Shown in pieces: positions 8,329-16,596 of a stretch of 64,000 nucleotides of DNA (within the stretch, counting starts at the first letter, position 1; each line of letters opens with the position of its first letter). The stretch covers positions 29,515 to 93,514 of the forward strand of contig WRIC01000007.1 in assembly GCA_009782915.1 (NCBI GenBank), given 5' to 3'. A model generated the notes under the pieces. It saw only the letters and a program-made list of their open reading frames with translations, did not search any database and was not told where the DNA came from. This DNA comes from Propionibacteriaceae bacterium. GTDB taxonomy: Bacteria > Actinomycetota > Actinomycetes > Propionibacteriales > Propionibacteriaceae. Position numbers and translations under genes: made by a program.

Positions 8329-9126
8329 TTACACCGGGACAATGGAACTAAATCCTGTGAAGTCAACCACTGATCCGGGAACATCCTTGACCTCGAAGAT
8401 CATCTCACCTTGAGTGTCGCCATCGGAATGGATGACTTCGCCGTGAGCGTCAAATTGTGTGACCAAACCGAGGACGATGGCGCTGTGAGGATCGATGGTC
8501 CCCTGATAGGTTCCTGCGGGAAGCTCATCGCCAACCAGCCAGAATCCATTGGTGATCGTGCTGGGGTTTTTACGCAATTTGTCGTGGGCTAAACCGATAT
8601 TCGTGCATCCAGAAATAATGACATGGGAGCCAACAATATTCTCCACAGTGAAGATAAGAGACCCTTCGTTACTGGCACGGGCTTCCAATGTTCCACCAGC
8701 ATCGTCCTCTTGAGAGATCACACACAAGGAAATGAATCCTGTCTCGATTTCTGCCCGATAGACACCTGGGGCGATATCAGTTCCAACAACAAAGTCACCG
8801 TTGTCGAGTCCTGATGCTGACGTGGTCTGCGTACTGGGGGTAGGTGAACTCGTCGTGGGGCGGTCGTTGTTAACGATCGTGGTGATCTGCCCAGTGAACC
8901 AGATTCCCACCCCCACAAGCGACAGCACGACAACAGCGATAATGGCCCAGAACCAAGCTCGCTTAGTGAGAGGTTTCTTCACGTTGGAATCATCTGGTGG
9001 TACGTGCGTGGCCACCTCCCCTTGGATCGCATTAGTGTGATCGGTCCATGTCGTACCATCCCACCACCGCATCAAGGTGGGATCTTTCGGATCAGGATAC
9101 CAATTGGGTGCGGGGGTTTGATTCAT
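8329..9126 (-). CDS. DUF2510 membrane protein with two beta repeats
   Basis: Unknown function, 265 residues. Residues about 7-35 are a DUF2510 domain (NWYPDPKDPTLMRWWDGTTWTDH), a short Trp-rich module found near membrane segments of actinobacterial proteins. One transmembrane helix follows (AWFWAIIAVVVLSLVGVGIWF), then a Ser/Thr-rich linker. The extracellular part has two related ~70-residue blocks, each opening with a phrase like GDFVVGTDIAPGVYRAEI and GFWLVGDELPAGTYQGTI. The orientation suggests a cell-surface sensor or binding module. It stands alone, downstream of the cobalamin operon on the same strand. Confidence 0.8.
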   Translation of the reverse strand: MNQTPAPNWYPDPKDPTLMRWWDGTTWTDHTNAIQGEVATHVPPDDSNVKKPLTKRAWFWAIIAVVVLSLVGVGIWFTGQITTIVNNDRPTTSSPTPSTQTTSASGLDNGDFVVGTDIAPGVYRAEIETGFISLCVISQEDDAGGTLEARASNEGSLIFTVENIVGSHVIISGCTNIGLAHDKLRKNPSTITNGFWLVGDELPAGTYQGTIDPHSAIVLGLVTQFDAHGEVIHSDGDTQGEMIFEVKDVPGSVVDFTGFSSIVPV

Positions 9127-9193
9127 AGATTAAGGATATCACAAGAAAACACTGGGGAAAGGATCACCGGTCTCACTCATATTGGTGGACCAT

Positions 9194-10126
9194 TCACATC
9201 GTCCACCGTCGGTAGATGACATAACCCACACCCGACAGCAGCAAGAAACTGACAAGAGTGATACTGCCGATCAGGGCCCAGGGGGATGTCCGCTCGTGAG
9301 GGGTGTTGGTGTCTTCCTTGTCGGGTGTGGCAGGGGTCGTGGATGCCACTGATGGCTCTGATTGCACAGGAGGGGAATCAGTGGAGGTCGGATCCTCCTG
9401 TGGGGTGGGACTTGCTGGTGTTGATGTGTTGGAGGGGCGGGTGGTGGAGGTTGCTGGGGCAGTAGGAGATGGATTTCTTGATGTGCCAGCAGGGGTTTGT
9501 GGAGTGGCTGGCGTATTCTTTGGGGGAGGTGGCGCACTAGTTTGCGCGGCAGTGGTGGCTGGTTTGGGGGTCTGCCAGGCAACAGGGGAGTGTCGTGGTG
9601 CAGGAGCTTGGCCGATACCTCCGCCCAGGGAGAAGGACCATCCCTCATAGCTACCGAAGACGACTTGGCGTTGCCCCGCTCCTTGAGAGGTATACCCCCA
9701 GGGGCCTGATTGTTTGGCCCACCAGTACGACCAGTACGCCGTACTCGGTGGGGTAGAAGCGCATGTTTCTTGATAGGTCTGACCCCCTGGAAGGGTGATC
9801 TTCTCACTACTTGACGGTCGACCATTAACTCGGCAGACAAAGCTCAGACCATCACGGGTGGTCCCCTGGTAGGAGACTCCTATGGCAGTGAGTGCATCTA
9901 AACCGGTAGCTCCCGCGGGTAGGTTGGAGGCACAGTAAACCGCCGTGCCACCGCCAAGCCCCTGATAGTCGATCACGACGGTGACGGCATTGTTGTCCGC
10001 ACCAGTACAAGCACCGGATCGACCAGAGGTTGGCGGGGCAGCGACGGCGCTCGTGGCGGTCACACCGAGTAGTGCCACCACCACGAGGGCGAGTTGGAGC
10101 TTCAAACGCAGCACCGAAGTCTCCAT
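9194..10126 (-). CDS. Surface protein with DUF4430 / transcobalamin beta-domain-like module
   Basis: Predicted cell-wall or membrane-anchored cobalamin-binding protein, 310 residues. A signal peptide (LALVVVALLGVTATSAVAA) precedes a ~130-residue domain with the DUF4430 signature: ATGLDALTAIG, an INGR-like turn and AYWSYWWAKQSGPWGYTS ending in WSFSLG. DUF4430 is related to the C-terminal beta-domain of transcobalamin and intrinsic factor. A long Pro/Thr/Ser stalk and a C-terminal helix with RRWTM tail follow. It overlaps the end of the upstream alpha-barrel gene by 25 bases, so the two are probably translated together under the B12 riboswitch. Cobalamin as ligand is inferred from domain and riboswitch. 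Confidence 0.8.
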   Translation of the reverse strand: METSVLRLKLQLALVVVALLGVTATSAVAAPPTSGRSGACTGADNNAVTVVIDYQGLGGGTAVYCASNLPAGATGLDALTAIGVSYQGTTRDGLSFVCRVNGRPSSSEKITLPGGQTYQETCASTPPSTAYWSYWWAKQSGPWGYTSQGAGQRQVVFGSYEGWSFSLGGGIGQAPAPRHSPVAWQTPKPATTAAQTSAPPPPKNTPATPQTPAGTSRNPSPTAPATSTTRPSNTSTPASPTPQEDPTSTDSPPVQSEPSVASTTPATPDKEDTNTPHERTSPWALIGSITLVSFLLLSGVGYVIYRRWTM

Positions 10127-11430
10127 CCCAGGGCTGTGACACCTACGATCAACAGTAATCCAGCAACCGCGAGAGCCCCGGAAGAACTCGTCGTACCGCC
10201 GGTGGGAGCGCTGTATGTTGGGGCCCCTGGGGCAACTGGAGCGACGGGTCCTGCCGGTGGGGACGTGGGCGCCGCGGCAGGGGGAGGATCTGCCGGAGCA
10301 TTCGAGGGGCCACTGGTTGGCGGCGTGGTAGGCTCAGCGGTGTTCGGGGGTTGCCCGCAGGTCGCGGTGGGGGTAGTGGCTAGGGCTCCTAGTGAGGTGA
10401 GGTGGAAGAAATCAGCCCCGCCGAGCCCAAGGATTGCTTGGGTGGTTGTCCTCATTGCCTGGGCTCTTTGGCCACTCATTCCTTGGGATGTGATGGTGTC
10501 GAAAGCCTCCAGGTCATAACCAATAGCTCCCACATCACCATCCACCAGGGGGCTGTTGTCGAGCACGACCGCACAGGTGACCTGTAATCCACCAATGAAT
10601 TCTTGGGCTTTGGTCACCACTGACGGGTGACTGTCGGCCAAAGTCTGAGCAGCTAGGCCCGTTGAGTTGGTGTTGGTTGCCCCCCAGCTTTCGAATCCAC
10701 CATCTGCTTGTTGCTGGCTCAGCAACCAGGTCTTCGCAGCACTGAGCGGAGAACCTGGAGTGGCTAAAACACCACTCGCTGCGAGAGCTTGGGTGGCCAT
10801 AGCTGTCGAGTCAATGTCCGCCATCATGCACTCGGCCCACCCGAAGGACCCATAGTCGACCGAGGTGGTGTCAGCGCATTGTTGATCAATCATCCAGGTC
10901 ACCGCTTGTGCTGGCACGCCCTCATCGGTACGCGCAAGGGCAAGCATCGCCAAAGGATGATTAAAGATGTTGTCAATACCGTCTGCCCCGAAAGAGCCAT
11001 CAGCATTGAGTACGGAACGCAGTTCAGCGATCAGGTCTCGCGTACCACCAGGAACGGGGAACCCGCCCGCATCTAAACCGCTAACTTGGGTAGCGAGAAT
11101 CATCTTGGCTATGGCAGGCCACATGGTCTCCTTGTTGGATGTAGCTCCGATGAAGGCCTCACCCGAGGCGAAGATCTTGTCAGCAGTGGCAGTGATCTGG
11201 TCGCCAGCCACCCCAGCGGAGGCCAGAGCGAAGAGAGCATCGATGGTTTGACCCCAATCGGTGGCTCCATCAGTGGCCACAACATCATTGTTGGCAGCGA
11301 GTTGCCCGGCTATCCACCCGGCAGCTGCTGGGGCTGAAGGGGGTTCCTCGCACCAGGCAGGTATAGGTGTTACGACGGACAGAAGGAAGACAGCAAAAAC
11401 AGCGATTGCTGTGGAACGTAGGTGACGCAT
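10102..11430 (-). CDS. Surface protein with alpha/alpha-barrel (prenyltransferase/transcobalamin alpha-domain-like)
   Basis: Predicted cobalamin-capture protein of 442 residues. A signal peptide (IAVFAVFLLSVVTPIPAWC) is followed by about 330 residues of helical repeats with the squalene-cyclase/prenyltransferase pattern. One example is WLLSQQQADGGFESWG; ADGSFG and SVDYGSFGWAECMMADIDSTA are similar blocks. The same alpha6/alpha6 toroid forms the N-terminal domain of transcobalamin and intrinsic factor. A Pro/Ala-rich stalk, one C-terminal membrane helix and a short basic tail complete it. A cobalamin riboswitch lies just upstream and a DUF4430 protein just downstream. No catalytic terpene-cyclase function is suggested. 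RBS AAAGGA precedes the ATG. Confidence 0.8.
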   Translation of the reverse strand: MRHLRSTAIAVFAVFLLSVVTPIPAWCEEPPSAPAAAGWIAGQLAANNDVVATDGATDWGQTIDALFALASAGVAGDQITATADKIFASGEAFIGATSNKETMWPAIAKMILATQVSGLDAGGFPVPGGTRDLIAELRSVLNADGSFGADGIDNIFNHPLAMLALARTDEGVPAQAVTWMIDQQCADTTSVDYGSFGWAECMMADIDSTAMATQALAASGVLATPGSPLSAAKTWLLSQQQADGGFESWGATNTNSTGLAAQTLADSHPSVVTKAQEFIGGLQVTCAVVLDNSPLVDGDVGAIGYDLEAFDTITSQGMSGQRAQAMRTTTQAILGLGGADFFHLTSLGALATTPTATCGQPPNTAEPTTPPTSGPSNAPADPPPAAAPTSPPAGPVAPVAPGAPTYSAPTGGTTSSSGALAVAGLLLIVGVTALGWRLRCCV

Positions 11431-11534
11431 GTGTGCGTCCTTTCATGTGAGCGATCCGAAAAAGGATGCCCACCAAGCGACTGAGCCGCTTGCGCACCCC
11501 TCCGCAGACCTCGACGGATGGTTCGCTCCGGAAC

Positions 11535-11650
11535 AGAAAGGTATCTGGACTCATCAACTGATGTTGATCTACCATTGCGGGTCAGTGTCGGATTTTGACC
11601 GACTTCCCCAATCTGGGCCGGTATGTAATTGTGGACCTCAGCCTAACACA
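11535..11650 (-). promoter_or_regulatory. Cobalamin (B12) riboswitch
   Basis: On the minus strand the leader shows GGGGAAGTCGGT, AATCCGAC and CTGACCCGCAATGGT, then the B12 box AGTCCAGATACC. These are the conserved blocks of cobalamin riboswitches in the right order. A CAAGCG/CGCTTG hairpin and the AAAGGA ribosome site lie between it and the ATG at 11430. Repression of the two surface-protein genes by cobalamin is inferred. Confidence 0.9.
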
Positions 11651-11659
11651 GTGCCAAGG

Positions 11660-12658
11660 CTAGTGGTTGAATTGGTTGGTGAATGCTTCAGATGGGTCAA
11701 TTTCTTCCTCAATGAGTCCCACGGCTACCATCGCCTCAGCCATTCTCGTCCATTGTTCTGCGTCCAGTGGTGGGGACACCGCACCCTCGTTGTTGGTGAA
11801 CAGGGCTGAGGTTGCTGGGAGTACGACCCGAGCCGCCTCCAGGGTGTCTCCACGGAAACTAGGAATATAGTCGGTGGCAATGGTGAGCGTACCTTCTGGA
11901 TCATTGATCACGGATTCCATGGCTGCTGTCATCCCAGCTACCACACCAGTGACAATCTGAGGGTGTTCTTCAGCGTACGTGCTGGTGGTGGCCAGGCAGA
12001 TGGAAACCAAGGGAACCTCTGGGTCAATCACACTCACTGGGAATCCTGCGGTCTCGAAGTTCAACACATCAGAGTTCGCGAACCCAACAACCACGTCAAC
12101 TTCACCAGTGGTCAGAGCAACCTGGTGGGTGTAACCGATCTCCACAATGGTCACATCGGTTTGCTTGAGACCGGCTTGGTCGAGTGCGATCAGAAGGGCA
12201 AACCAGTTCTCTCCGAAACGGCCGGGCAACCCAATGGAGTGTCCTTTCAAGTCTTCAACACTAGTAATCGTTGAATCCTGGGGAACAATGAACCGTACCG
12301 GATATTGACTGTAGTACGACGCAACCGCAACGATATCGATTCCTTGGGTTCGCGCCTGGAGGATCTCATCACCACCAGCAACCACGAAGTCCTCCTCCCC
12401 AGCAGCCAGGGCAGTGAACAGTCCTTCCCCAGCGCCATGGTGGCGAAGCGTTGCCGAGACTTCGTCCGAATAGAATCCGTGCGAATCAGCCACATAGAAG
12501 GGTGCGAATTGGATATTGGGGATGAAGGTCAGTCCGATGGTGGTTTCGCCTACCACGGGAACTGCGGGCAGTTTTTTCTCTGTACTGCATGCGGTCAGGC
12601 TGAGTCCACAGGCTACGACCACTGCGAGGATGAGGGTACGGATGGGGCGATTTTTCAT
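11660..12658 (-). CDS. ribY: Riboflavin ABC transporter substrate-binding lipoprotein (predicted RibY)
   Basis: NMT1/THI5-like periplasmic-type binding protein, 332 residues, with lipobox LSLTAC near residue 24. Typical family stretches are visible: TIGLTFIPNIQFAPFYVA, the following HGFYSDE, and DLKGHSIGLPGRFGENWFA. NMT1-like proteins bind pyrimidine, thiamine precursors or flavins. Here the FMN riboswitch that heads the operon points to riboflavin, as in the predicted RibXY systems. Its start overlaps the ribX stop by 4 bases (ATGA). No ATPase gene accompanies it. Confidence 0.85.
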   Translation of the reverse strand: MKNRPIRTLILAVVVACGLSLTACSTEKKLPAVPVVGETTIGLTFIPNIQFAPFYVADSHGFYSDEVSATLRHHGAGEGLFTALAAGEEDFVVAGGDEILQARTQGIDIVAVASYYSQYPVRFIVPQDSTITSVEDLKGHSIGLPGRFGENWFALLIALDQAGLKQTDVTIVEIGYTHQVALTTGEVDVVVGFANSDVLNFETAGFPVSVIDPEVPLVSICLATTSTYAEEHPQIVTGVVAGMTAAMESVINDPEGTLTIATDYIPSFRGDTLEAARVVLPATSALFTNNEGAVSPPLDAEQWTRMAEAMVAVGLIEEEIDPSEAFTNQFNH

Positions 12659-13452
12659 CGTGTTTCTCCTTGGGGTTGGGTGATGGTGAGATTCGACCAG
12701 CGTCGTTCGACGATGGACACCAGGGTGTAGAGCGTGGTGGCGATGAGCGCCAGGATGAGTACGATCGCAATCAGGCGGGCAGTGTTGAGGGCTTCGACCT
12801 GGGCAGTGAGCAGGGCGCCTAATCCAAGGTAGGTTCCGCCCATGACCATTTCACCCACAACAGCGCCCGTCACAGACAAGGTGAAACCATTGCGTACCCC
12901 GGCCAAGATATTCGGCAGAGCCAGAGGGATTTCTATGTTGACCAATCGGGCCAGTGAGCCAGCTCCATCCATGTGGGCGGCGCTCAAAACCTCTTGGTCG
13001 AGGTGGCGGAAACCCACCACAGAACTCACCAGGATAGGGAAGAACACCATGATCGCGCACAGGATCACCTTGCCGGTCATCGAGAAACCCACCCACACTA
13101 CGAGCAGGGGGGCCAGCGCAATAGCAGGTATCGCTTGGGTGGCACCCAGGAAGGGCAGGGTGGCTGCCGAGGCTATCTTTGAGCGGTAGATGAGGATAGC
13201 CGAGGGTACGGCGACAAGGAAACCCAGCAGGGCCCCGCCGAGAGCTTCACTGAGGGTGACCGCGATATAGGGCCAGAAATCGGCATAGACCACGAGCCCA
13301 TCCCACAGTTCTCTGGCAACCTCCATCGGGGTGGGCAGGCGATAACTGGGGATTCGTCCACCAGCAGTGGTGAGAAACCAGCCGAGAAGAAGGAGTATCC
13401 CCAGGCAGAGGGGCGCGATGAGGGTGAGCCATGAATGGCGTGACCGGGTCAC
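12655..13452 (-). CDS. ribX: Riboflavin ABC transporter permease (predicted RibX)
   Basis: Inner-membrane permease of the SsuC/ThiX type, 265 residues with about six membrane helices. The cytoplasmic coupling loop matches the EAA motif region (AAHMDGAGSLARLVNIEIPLA, cited partly as AHMDGAGS and IEIPLALPNI). It starts at GTG 13452 behind GGAAGGAGAG. The start overlaps the stop of a 31-codon leader ORF that begins at the edge of the FMN riboswitch. Substrate assignment rests on the riboswitch. An ATP-binding subunit would have to be supplied from elsewhere. Confidence 0.85.
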   Translation of the reverse strand: MTRSRHSWLTLIAPLCLGILLLLGWFLTTAGGRIPSYRLPTPMEVARELWDGLVVYADFWPYIAVTLSEALGGALLGFLVAVPSAILIYRSKIASAATLPFLGATQAIPAIALAPLLVVWVGFSMTGKVILCAIMVFFPILVSSVVGFRHLDQEVLSAAHMDGAGSLARLVNIEIPLALPNILAGVRNGFTLSVTGAVVGEMVMGGTYLGLGALLTAQVEALNTARLIAIVLILALIATTLYTLVSIVERRWSNLTITQPQGETR

Positions 13453-13544
13453 TGCTCTCCTTCCGCTCGCTTCAATCGTTTCGAATATTCCGAGCAGAGG
13501 GGAGGGTACGGCGTCAGCCAGCGGGCATAGCGCTCATGAGCCAT
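13449..13544 (-). CDS. 31-residue leader ORF between FMN riboswitch and ribX
   Basis: An ATG at 13544 sits just behind GGGAGGA at the 3' edge of the FMN aptamer. It opens a 31-codon frame (MAHERYARWLTPYPP...KRAEGEQ) whose TGA overlaps the ribX GTG as GTGA. The peptide is basic and resembles no known protein. If translated, it would couple ribX translation to ribosome access at the riboswitch-controlled site. This is seen from sequence only; expression is unproven. Confidence 0.45.
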   Translation of the reverse strand: MAHERYARWLTPYPPLCSEYSKRLKRAEGEQ

Positions 13545-13545
13545 T

Positions 13546-13681
13546 CCTCCCATCCAGACTGTGACTGTCGGTTCTGGATTCTCACCAGATCGGCCTTTGA
13601 GCGTACTCATTGGTTCGCGGACTTCGATCCTTGCTGGATCATCACCGCCGGTTCGGAATTTCACCGACCCCGGAATGTATG
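13546..13681 (-). promoter_or_regulatory. FMN riboswitch (RFN element)
   Basis: The minus strand carries the classic conserved blocks in order: GGGGTCGGTGAAATTCCGAA, CCGGCGGTGAT, AGTCCGCGA, GATCTGGTGAGAATCCAG and AACCGACAGT...AGTCTGGATGGGAGGA. The last block includes a Shine-Dalgarno-like GGGAGGA, which suggests translational control. It heads the ribX-ribY operon. Confidence 0.96.
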
Positions 13682-13704
13682 GGTGTCAGTCTAGCGCAAG
13701 AACG

Positions 13705-13754
13705 TGTCACAAGGGGACGGGGCGTTTGTCACAAGGGGACGGGGCGTTTGTCAC
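13705..13754. repeat. 22-bp TGTCACAAGGGGACGGGGCG tandem repeat
   Basis: Two full 22-bp units (13705, 13727) plus a closing TGTCAC at 13749 lie between the FMN riboswitch and purU. Similar GTGACAAAATGGAACCGTCC text occurs before ffh at 14973. This resembles REP-type GGGGAC sequences. Function unknown. Confidence 0.6.
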
Positions 13755-13790
13755 ACACCTCGGGATGGCCTTACTCGCCGCAGACGTATC

Positions 13791-14642
13791 TCAATCGAAG
13801 ACGACGGTGCGTACCCCGTCAAGAAGGATGCGATGTTGGGCAAACATTTTCACTGCGTGAGCCAGGGTGGCCGACTCGATGTCTTTTCCGATTTCACGCA
13901 GGTCATCAACAGATTTGGAATGATCCACTCGAGCCACCGACTGTTCAATAATGGGGCCCTCATCGAGGTCAGGTGTCACGAAGTGGGCAGTCGCCCCAAT
14001 GAGTTTGACACCTCGGCGATGGGCTTGACGATAAGGATTGGCTCCTTTGAAACCGGGCAGGAAGGAGTGGTGGATGTTGATGACTTTGGAGTCCAAGAAT
14101 GTGCATAGTTCCGGTGAGAGGATCTGCATGTAGCGGGCCAAGACCACCAACTCGATGTCGTGGGTGGTGACGATATCGCGAATGCGGTCCTCCATCTGTG
14201 CCTTAGTGTCGGCTGCCACATAGTGGTGTTCGAAGGGGACATCATAGAACTGGGCGAGTGGTTCCAGATCACTGTGGTTGGCCAGGATCATAGGGACGGT
14301 GATGGGCAGGGCCCCGGTACGTACCTGGGCGAGAAGAGTGTTGAGGCAATGATCAGCCGTGGAAGCCAAGATGAGGGTACGAAGCGGGCGACCCACATCG
14401 TCAGCGGTGACCGTACCATCGAAGCGTTGAGCAACAGGTGTGAGGCTCTCCATCCATGTCTGTGTGTCGGACTGTGACTCCACCTGGATGCGGGTGAAAA
14501 AGGTGCCGGTATCCGGTGAAGAATACTGCTGGAGCTCAGTGATATTCCCCCCGAGCTGCACAATCACCTCAGTCAACCCGTGAACAATCCCCGGCCGATC
14601 AGGACACCGAAAGGTCATCACACAATGGTTGGACACCCCCAC
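13791..14642 (-). CDS. purU: Formyltetrahydrofolate deformylase
   Basis: Hydrolyses 10-formyltetrahydrofolate to formate and tetrahydrofolate, supplying formate and balancing one-carbon pools. The 283-residue protein has an N-terminal ACT domain (CPDRPGIVHGLTEVIVQLGG) and a C-terminal formyltransferase-like catalytic domain. The catalytic segment contains NIHHSFLPGFKGANPY and the following HFVTPDLDEGPII, with the conserved Asn, His and Asp. Full length, single gene. It is transcribed in the same direction as the riboflavin transporter but is separated from it by the riboswitch and a small repeat. Confidence 0.95.
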   Translation of the reverse strand: MGVSNHCVMTFRCPDRPGIVHGLTEVIVQLGGNITELQQYSSPDTGTFFTRIQVESQSDTQTWMESLTPVAQRFDGTVTADDVGRPLRTLILASTADHCLNTLLAQVRTGALPITVPMILANHSDLEPLAQFYDVPFEHHYVAADTKAQMEDRIRDIVTTHDIELVVLARYMQILSPELCTFLDSKVINIHHSFLPGFKGANPYRQAHRRGVKLIGATAHFVTPDLDEGPIIEQSVARVDHSKSVDDLREIGKDIESATLAHAVKMFAQHRILLDGVRTVVFD

Positions 14643-15012
14643 ATCCTAGTGTGACAAATTGATCTGCGCACACCTCGTGCCGGTTCCGCACCTACTGGCG
14701 TCACCCTGCGGAGCGAAGCGACTCGCAGGGTCCACGAGTCCCACCTCCGTCACCCTGCGGAGCGAAGCGACTCGCAGGGTCCAGACTATCCAGTTGTTCC
14801 AATGTGGTTTCTGGATTCTGCGAGTCGCTCCGCTCCGCAGAATGACTGGTGAGGACGCTCCGCAGAATGACTGGTGAGGACGCTCCGCAGAATGACGAGA
14901 TCACAGGGGCTATTGGGGTTTTGGTCCCTTGTGACTTTACGCAAGGTAAGGGGTGAGGAATGACGTGGAAATGTGACAAAATGGAACCGTCCCCTATTCC
15001 GAGGAGAAACCC
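14643..15012. repeat. Interspersed palindromic repeat locus upstream of ffh
   Basis: Non-coding gap. Two elements with stem CCCTGCGGAGCGAAGCGACTCGCAGGG type arms occupy about 14700-14778, and an inverted arm (TCTGGATTCTGCGAGTCGC) follows to about 14845. After that a 25-bp unit CGCTCCGCAGAATGACTGGTGAGGA is tandemly repeated to 14898. The last 70 bases contain a GTGACAAAATGGAACCGTCC string and the ffh ribosome site GAGGAG. Confidence 0.85.
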
Positions 15013-16590
15013 ATGTTTGACACCCTGCAAGATCGGTTGTCGAAAGCTTTTCGCAGTTTGCGTGGGAAGGGGCGACTCTCGGATAAGGACATCGATGTAA
15101 CACTCTCCGAGATTCGGGTGGCTCTGTTGGAGGCCGATGTTCACCACGAGGTGGTGAAAACCTTCGTAGACAAGGTACGTACCCGTGCTCAGGAAGTGGA
15201 ACTCTCCCAGGCCATCAACCCGGCCCAGCAGATAGTGAAAATCGTCCACGAGCAACTGGTGGAGATTCTTGGTGGTCAGACCCGCAACCTGCAGTTTGCG
15301 AAAAACCCACCCACGGTCATTATGTTGGCGGGTCTCCAGGGTGCTGGTAAAACCACGTTGGCCGGGAAACTCGCCTGGTGGTTGAAAGATCAGGGCCATT
15401 CACCTCTGCTGGTGGCTGCGGACTTGCAGAGGCCCAATGCTGTCAACCAGTTGCAGATCGTGGGTGACCAAGCCAAGGTTGCAGTCTTTGCCCCCGAACC
15501 AGGCAACGGCAAAGGCAATCCGGTTAAGGTTGCGCGCAAGTCGATGGCGTACGCCAAGAAGAGTCTCCATGATGTGGTGATTGTGGATACAGCGGGTCGC
15601 CTCGGTGTCGATGAGGAGATGCTCAAACAGGCAGCCGACATCCGTGATGCTGTGTCCCCCGACGAGATTCTTTTCGTGGTGGATGCGATGATCGGCCAGG
15701 ATGCGGTCACCACAGCGAATTCTTTCGCCCAGAAGGTGGGTTTCGATGGTGTCGTACTGACGAAACTTGATGGTGATGCCCGTGGTGGTGCTGCACTGTC
15801 GGTGGCAACAGTCACCGGCGCACCCATCATGTTCGCGTCGGTGGGGGAGAAGCTGGAGGACTTTGAGGTCTTCCACCCTGATCGTATGGCGGGCCGCATC
15901 CTCGACATGGGTGATGTTCTCACCCTCATTGAGCAAGCTGAGCGCCACTTCGATGAGGAGCAAGCTGCCGAGGCGGCCTCGAAACTTTTCGGTGGTGGGG
16001 GTGGGTTCACCCTCCAGGATTTTCTCACCCAGATGCAGGCAGTACGCAAAATGGGGCCCATCTCCAAACTCATGGGAATGCTGCCCGGTGCCGGGGCAAT
16101 GGCTGATCAGCTGAGTGAAATCGACGACAAATCCATCGACCATATTGAAGCGATCATCTACTCCATGACCCCCGCAGAGAGGGCTGATGTGTCGATCCTC
16201 AATGGTTCACGTCGCGCGCGCATCGCTTGTGGTGCTGGAGTGGAGGTGTCGGAGGTCAACAACCTGGTGAATCGTTTTGAGGATGCCCGCAAAATGATGC
16301 AGCAACTCGGTGGGGGAATGTTCGGTGGAATGGGTGGGATGGGCGGATTCCCAGGAACTGGTGGCGGTTTCCCCTCACAAAGGAAACCCAAACCCACAGG
16401 CAAGCGCAAGAAATCAGGATCGAAGGTTTCTGGCAACCCAGCGAAAAGGGCAGCCGCTCAAGCGGGCGAAGCCACCGCCGTACCTGATCCTTCGGAAGCC
16501 TTCGCTCTACCCACCAACCCGGAAGACATCGAAGCAGCCATGGCGGACTTCCAGCTTCCCCCCAATCTGGCGAAGATGTTCGGAAACTAG
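15013..16590 (+). CDS. ffh: Signal recognition particle GTPase Ffh
   Basis: GTPase that binds SRP RNA and nascent signal sequences and targets them to FtsY. The 525 residues show the N domain and the G domain with P-loop GLQGAGKTTLAGKLA. G3 is DTAGRLG and G4 is TKLDGDARGG. The Met-rich M domain begins near residue 300. The C-terminus has a long Gly/Met stretch (GGGMFGGMGGMGGF) and a Lys-rich tail, longer than in E. coli, common in actinobacteria. ATG follows GAGGAGAAACCC. The amidohydrolase gene starts 7 bases downstream. Confidence 0.97.
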   Translation: MFDTLQDRLSKAFRSLRGKGRLSDKDIDVTLSEIRVALLEADVHHEVVKTFVDKVRTRAQEVELSQAINPAQQIVKIVHEQLVEILGGQTRNLQFAKNPPTVIMLAGLQGAGKTTLAGKLAWWLKDQGHSPLLVAADLQRPNAVNQLQIVGDQAKVAVFAPEPGNGKGNPVKVARKSMAYAKKSLHDVVIVDTAGRLGVDEEMLKQAADIRDAVSPDEILFVVDAMIGQDAVTTANSFAQKVGFDGVVLTKLDGDARGGAALSVATVTGAPIMFASVGEKLEDFEVFHPDRMAGRILDMGDVLTLIEQAERHFDEEQAAEAASKLFGGGGGFTLQDFLTQMQAVRKMGPISKLMGMLPGAGAMADQLSEIDDKSIDHIEAIIYSMTPAERADVSILNGSRRARIACGAGVEVSEVNNLVNRFEDARKMMQQLGGGMFGGMGGMGGFPGTGGGFPSQRKPKPTGKRKKSGSKVSGNPAKRAAAQAGEATAVPDPSEAFALPTNPEDIEAAMADFQLPPNLAKMFGN

Positions 16591-16596
16591 GTTGCC

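Noticed and set aside
14701..15399. 232-residue minus-strand frame before ffh
   Set aside because: It is antisense to ffh and runs into palindromic repeats; no motif or ribosome site.
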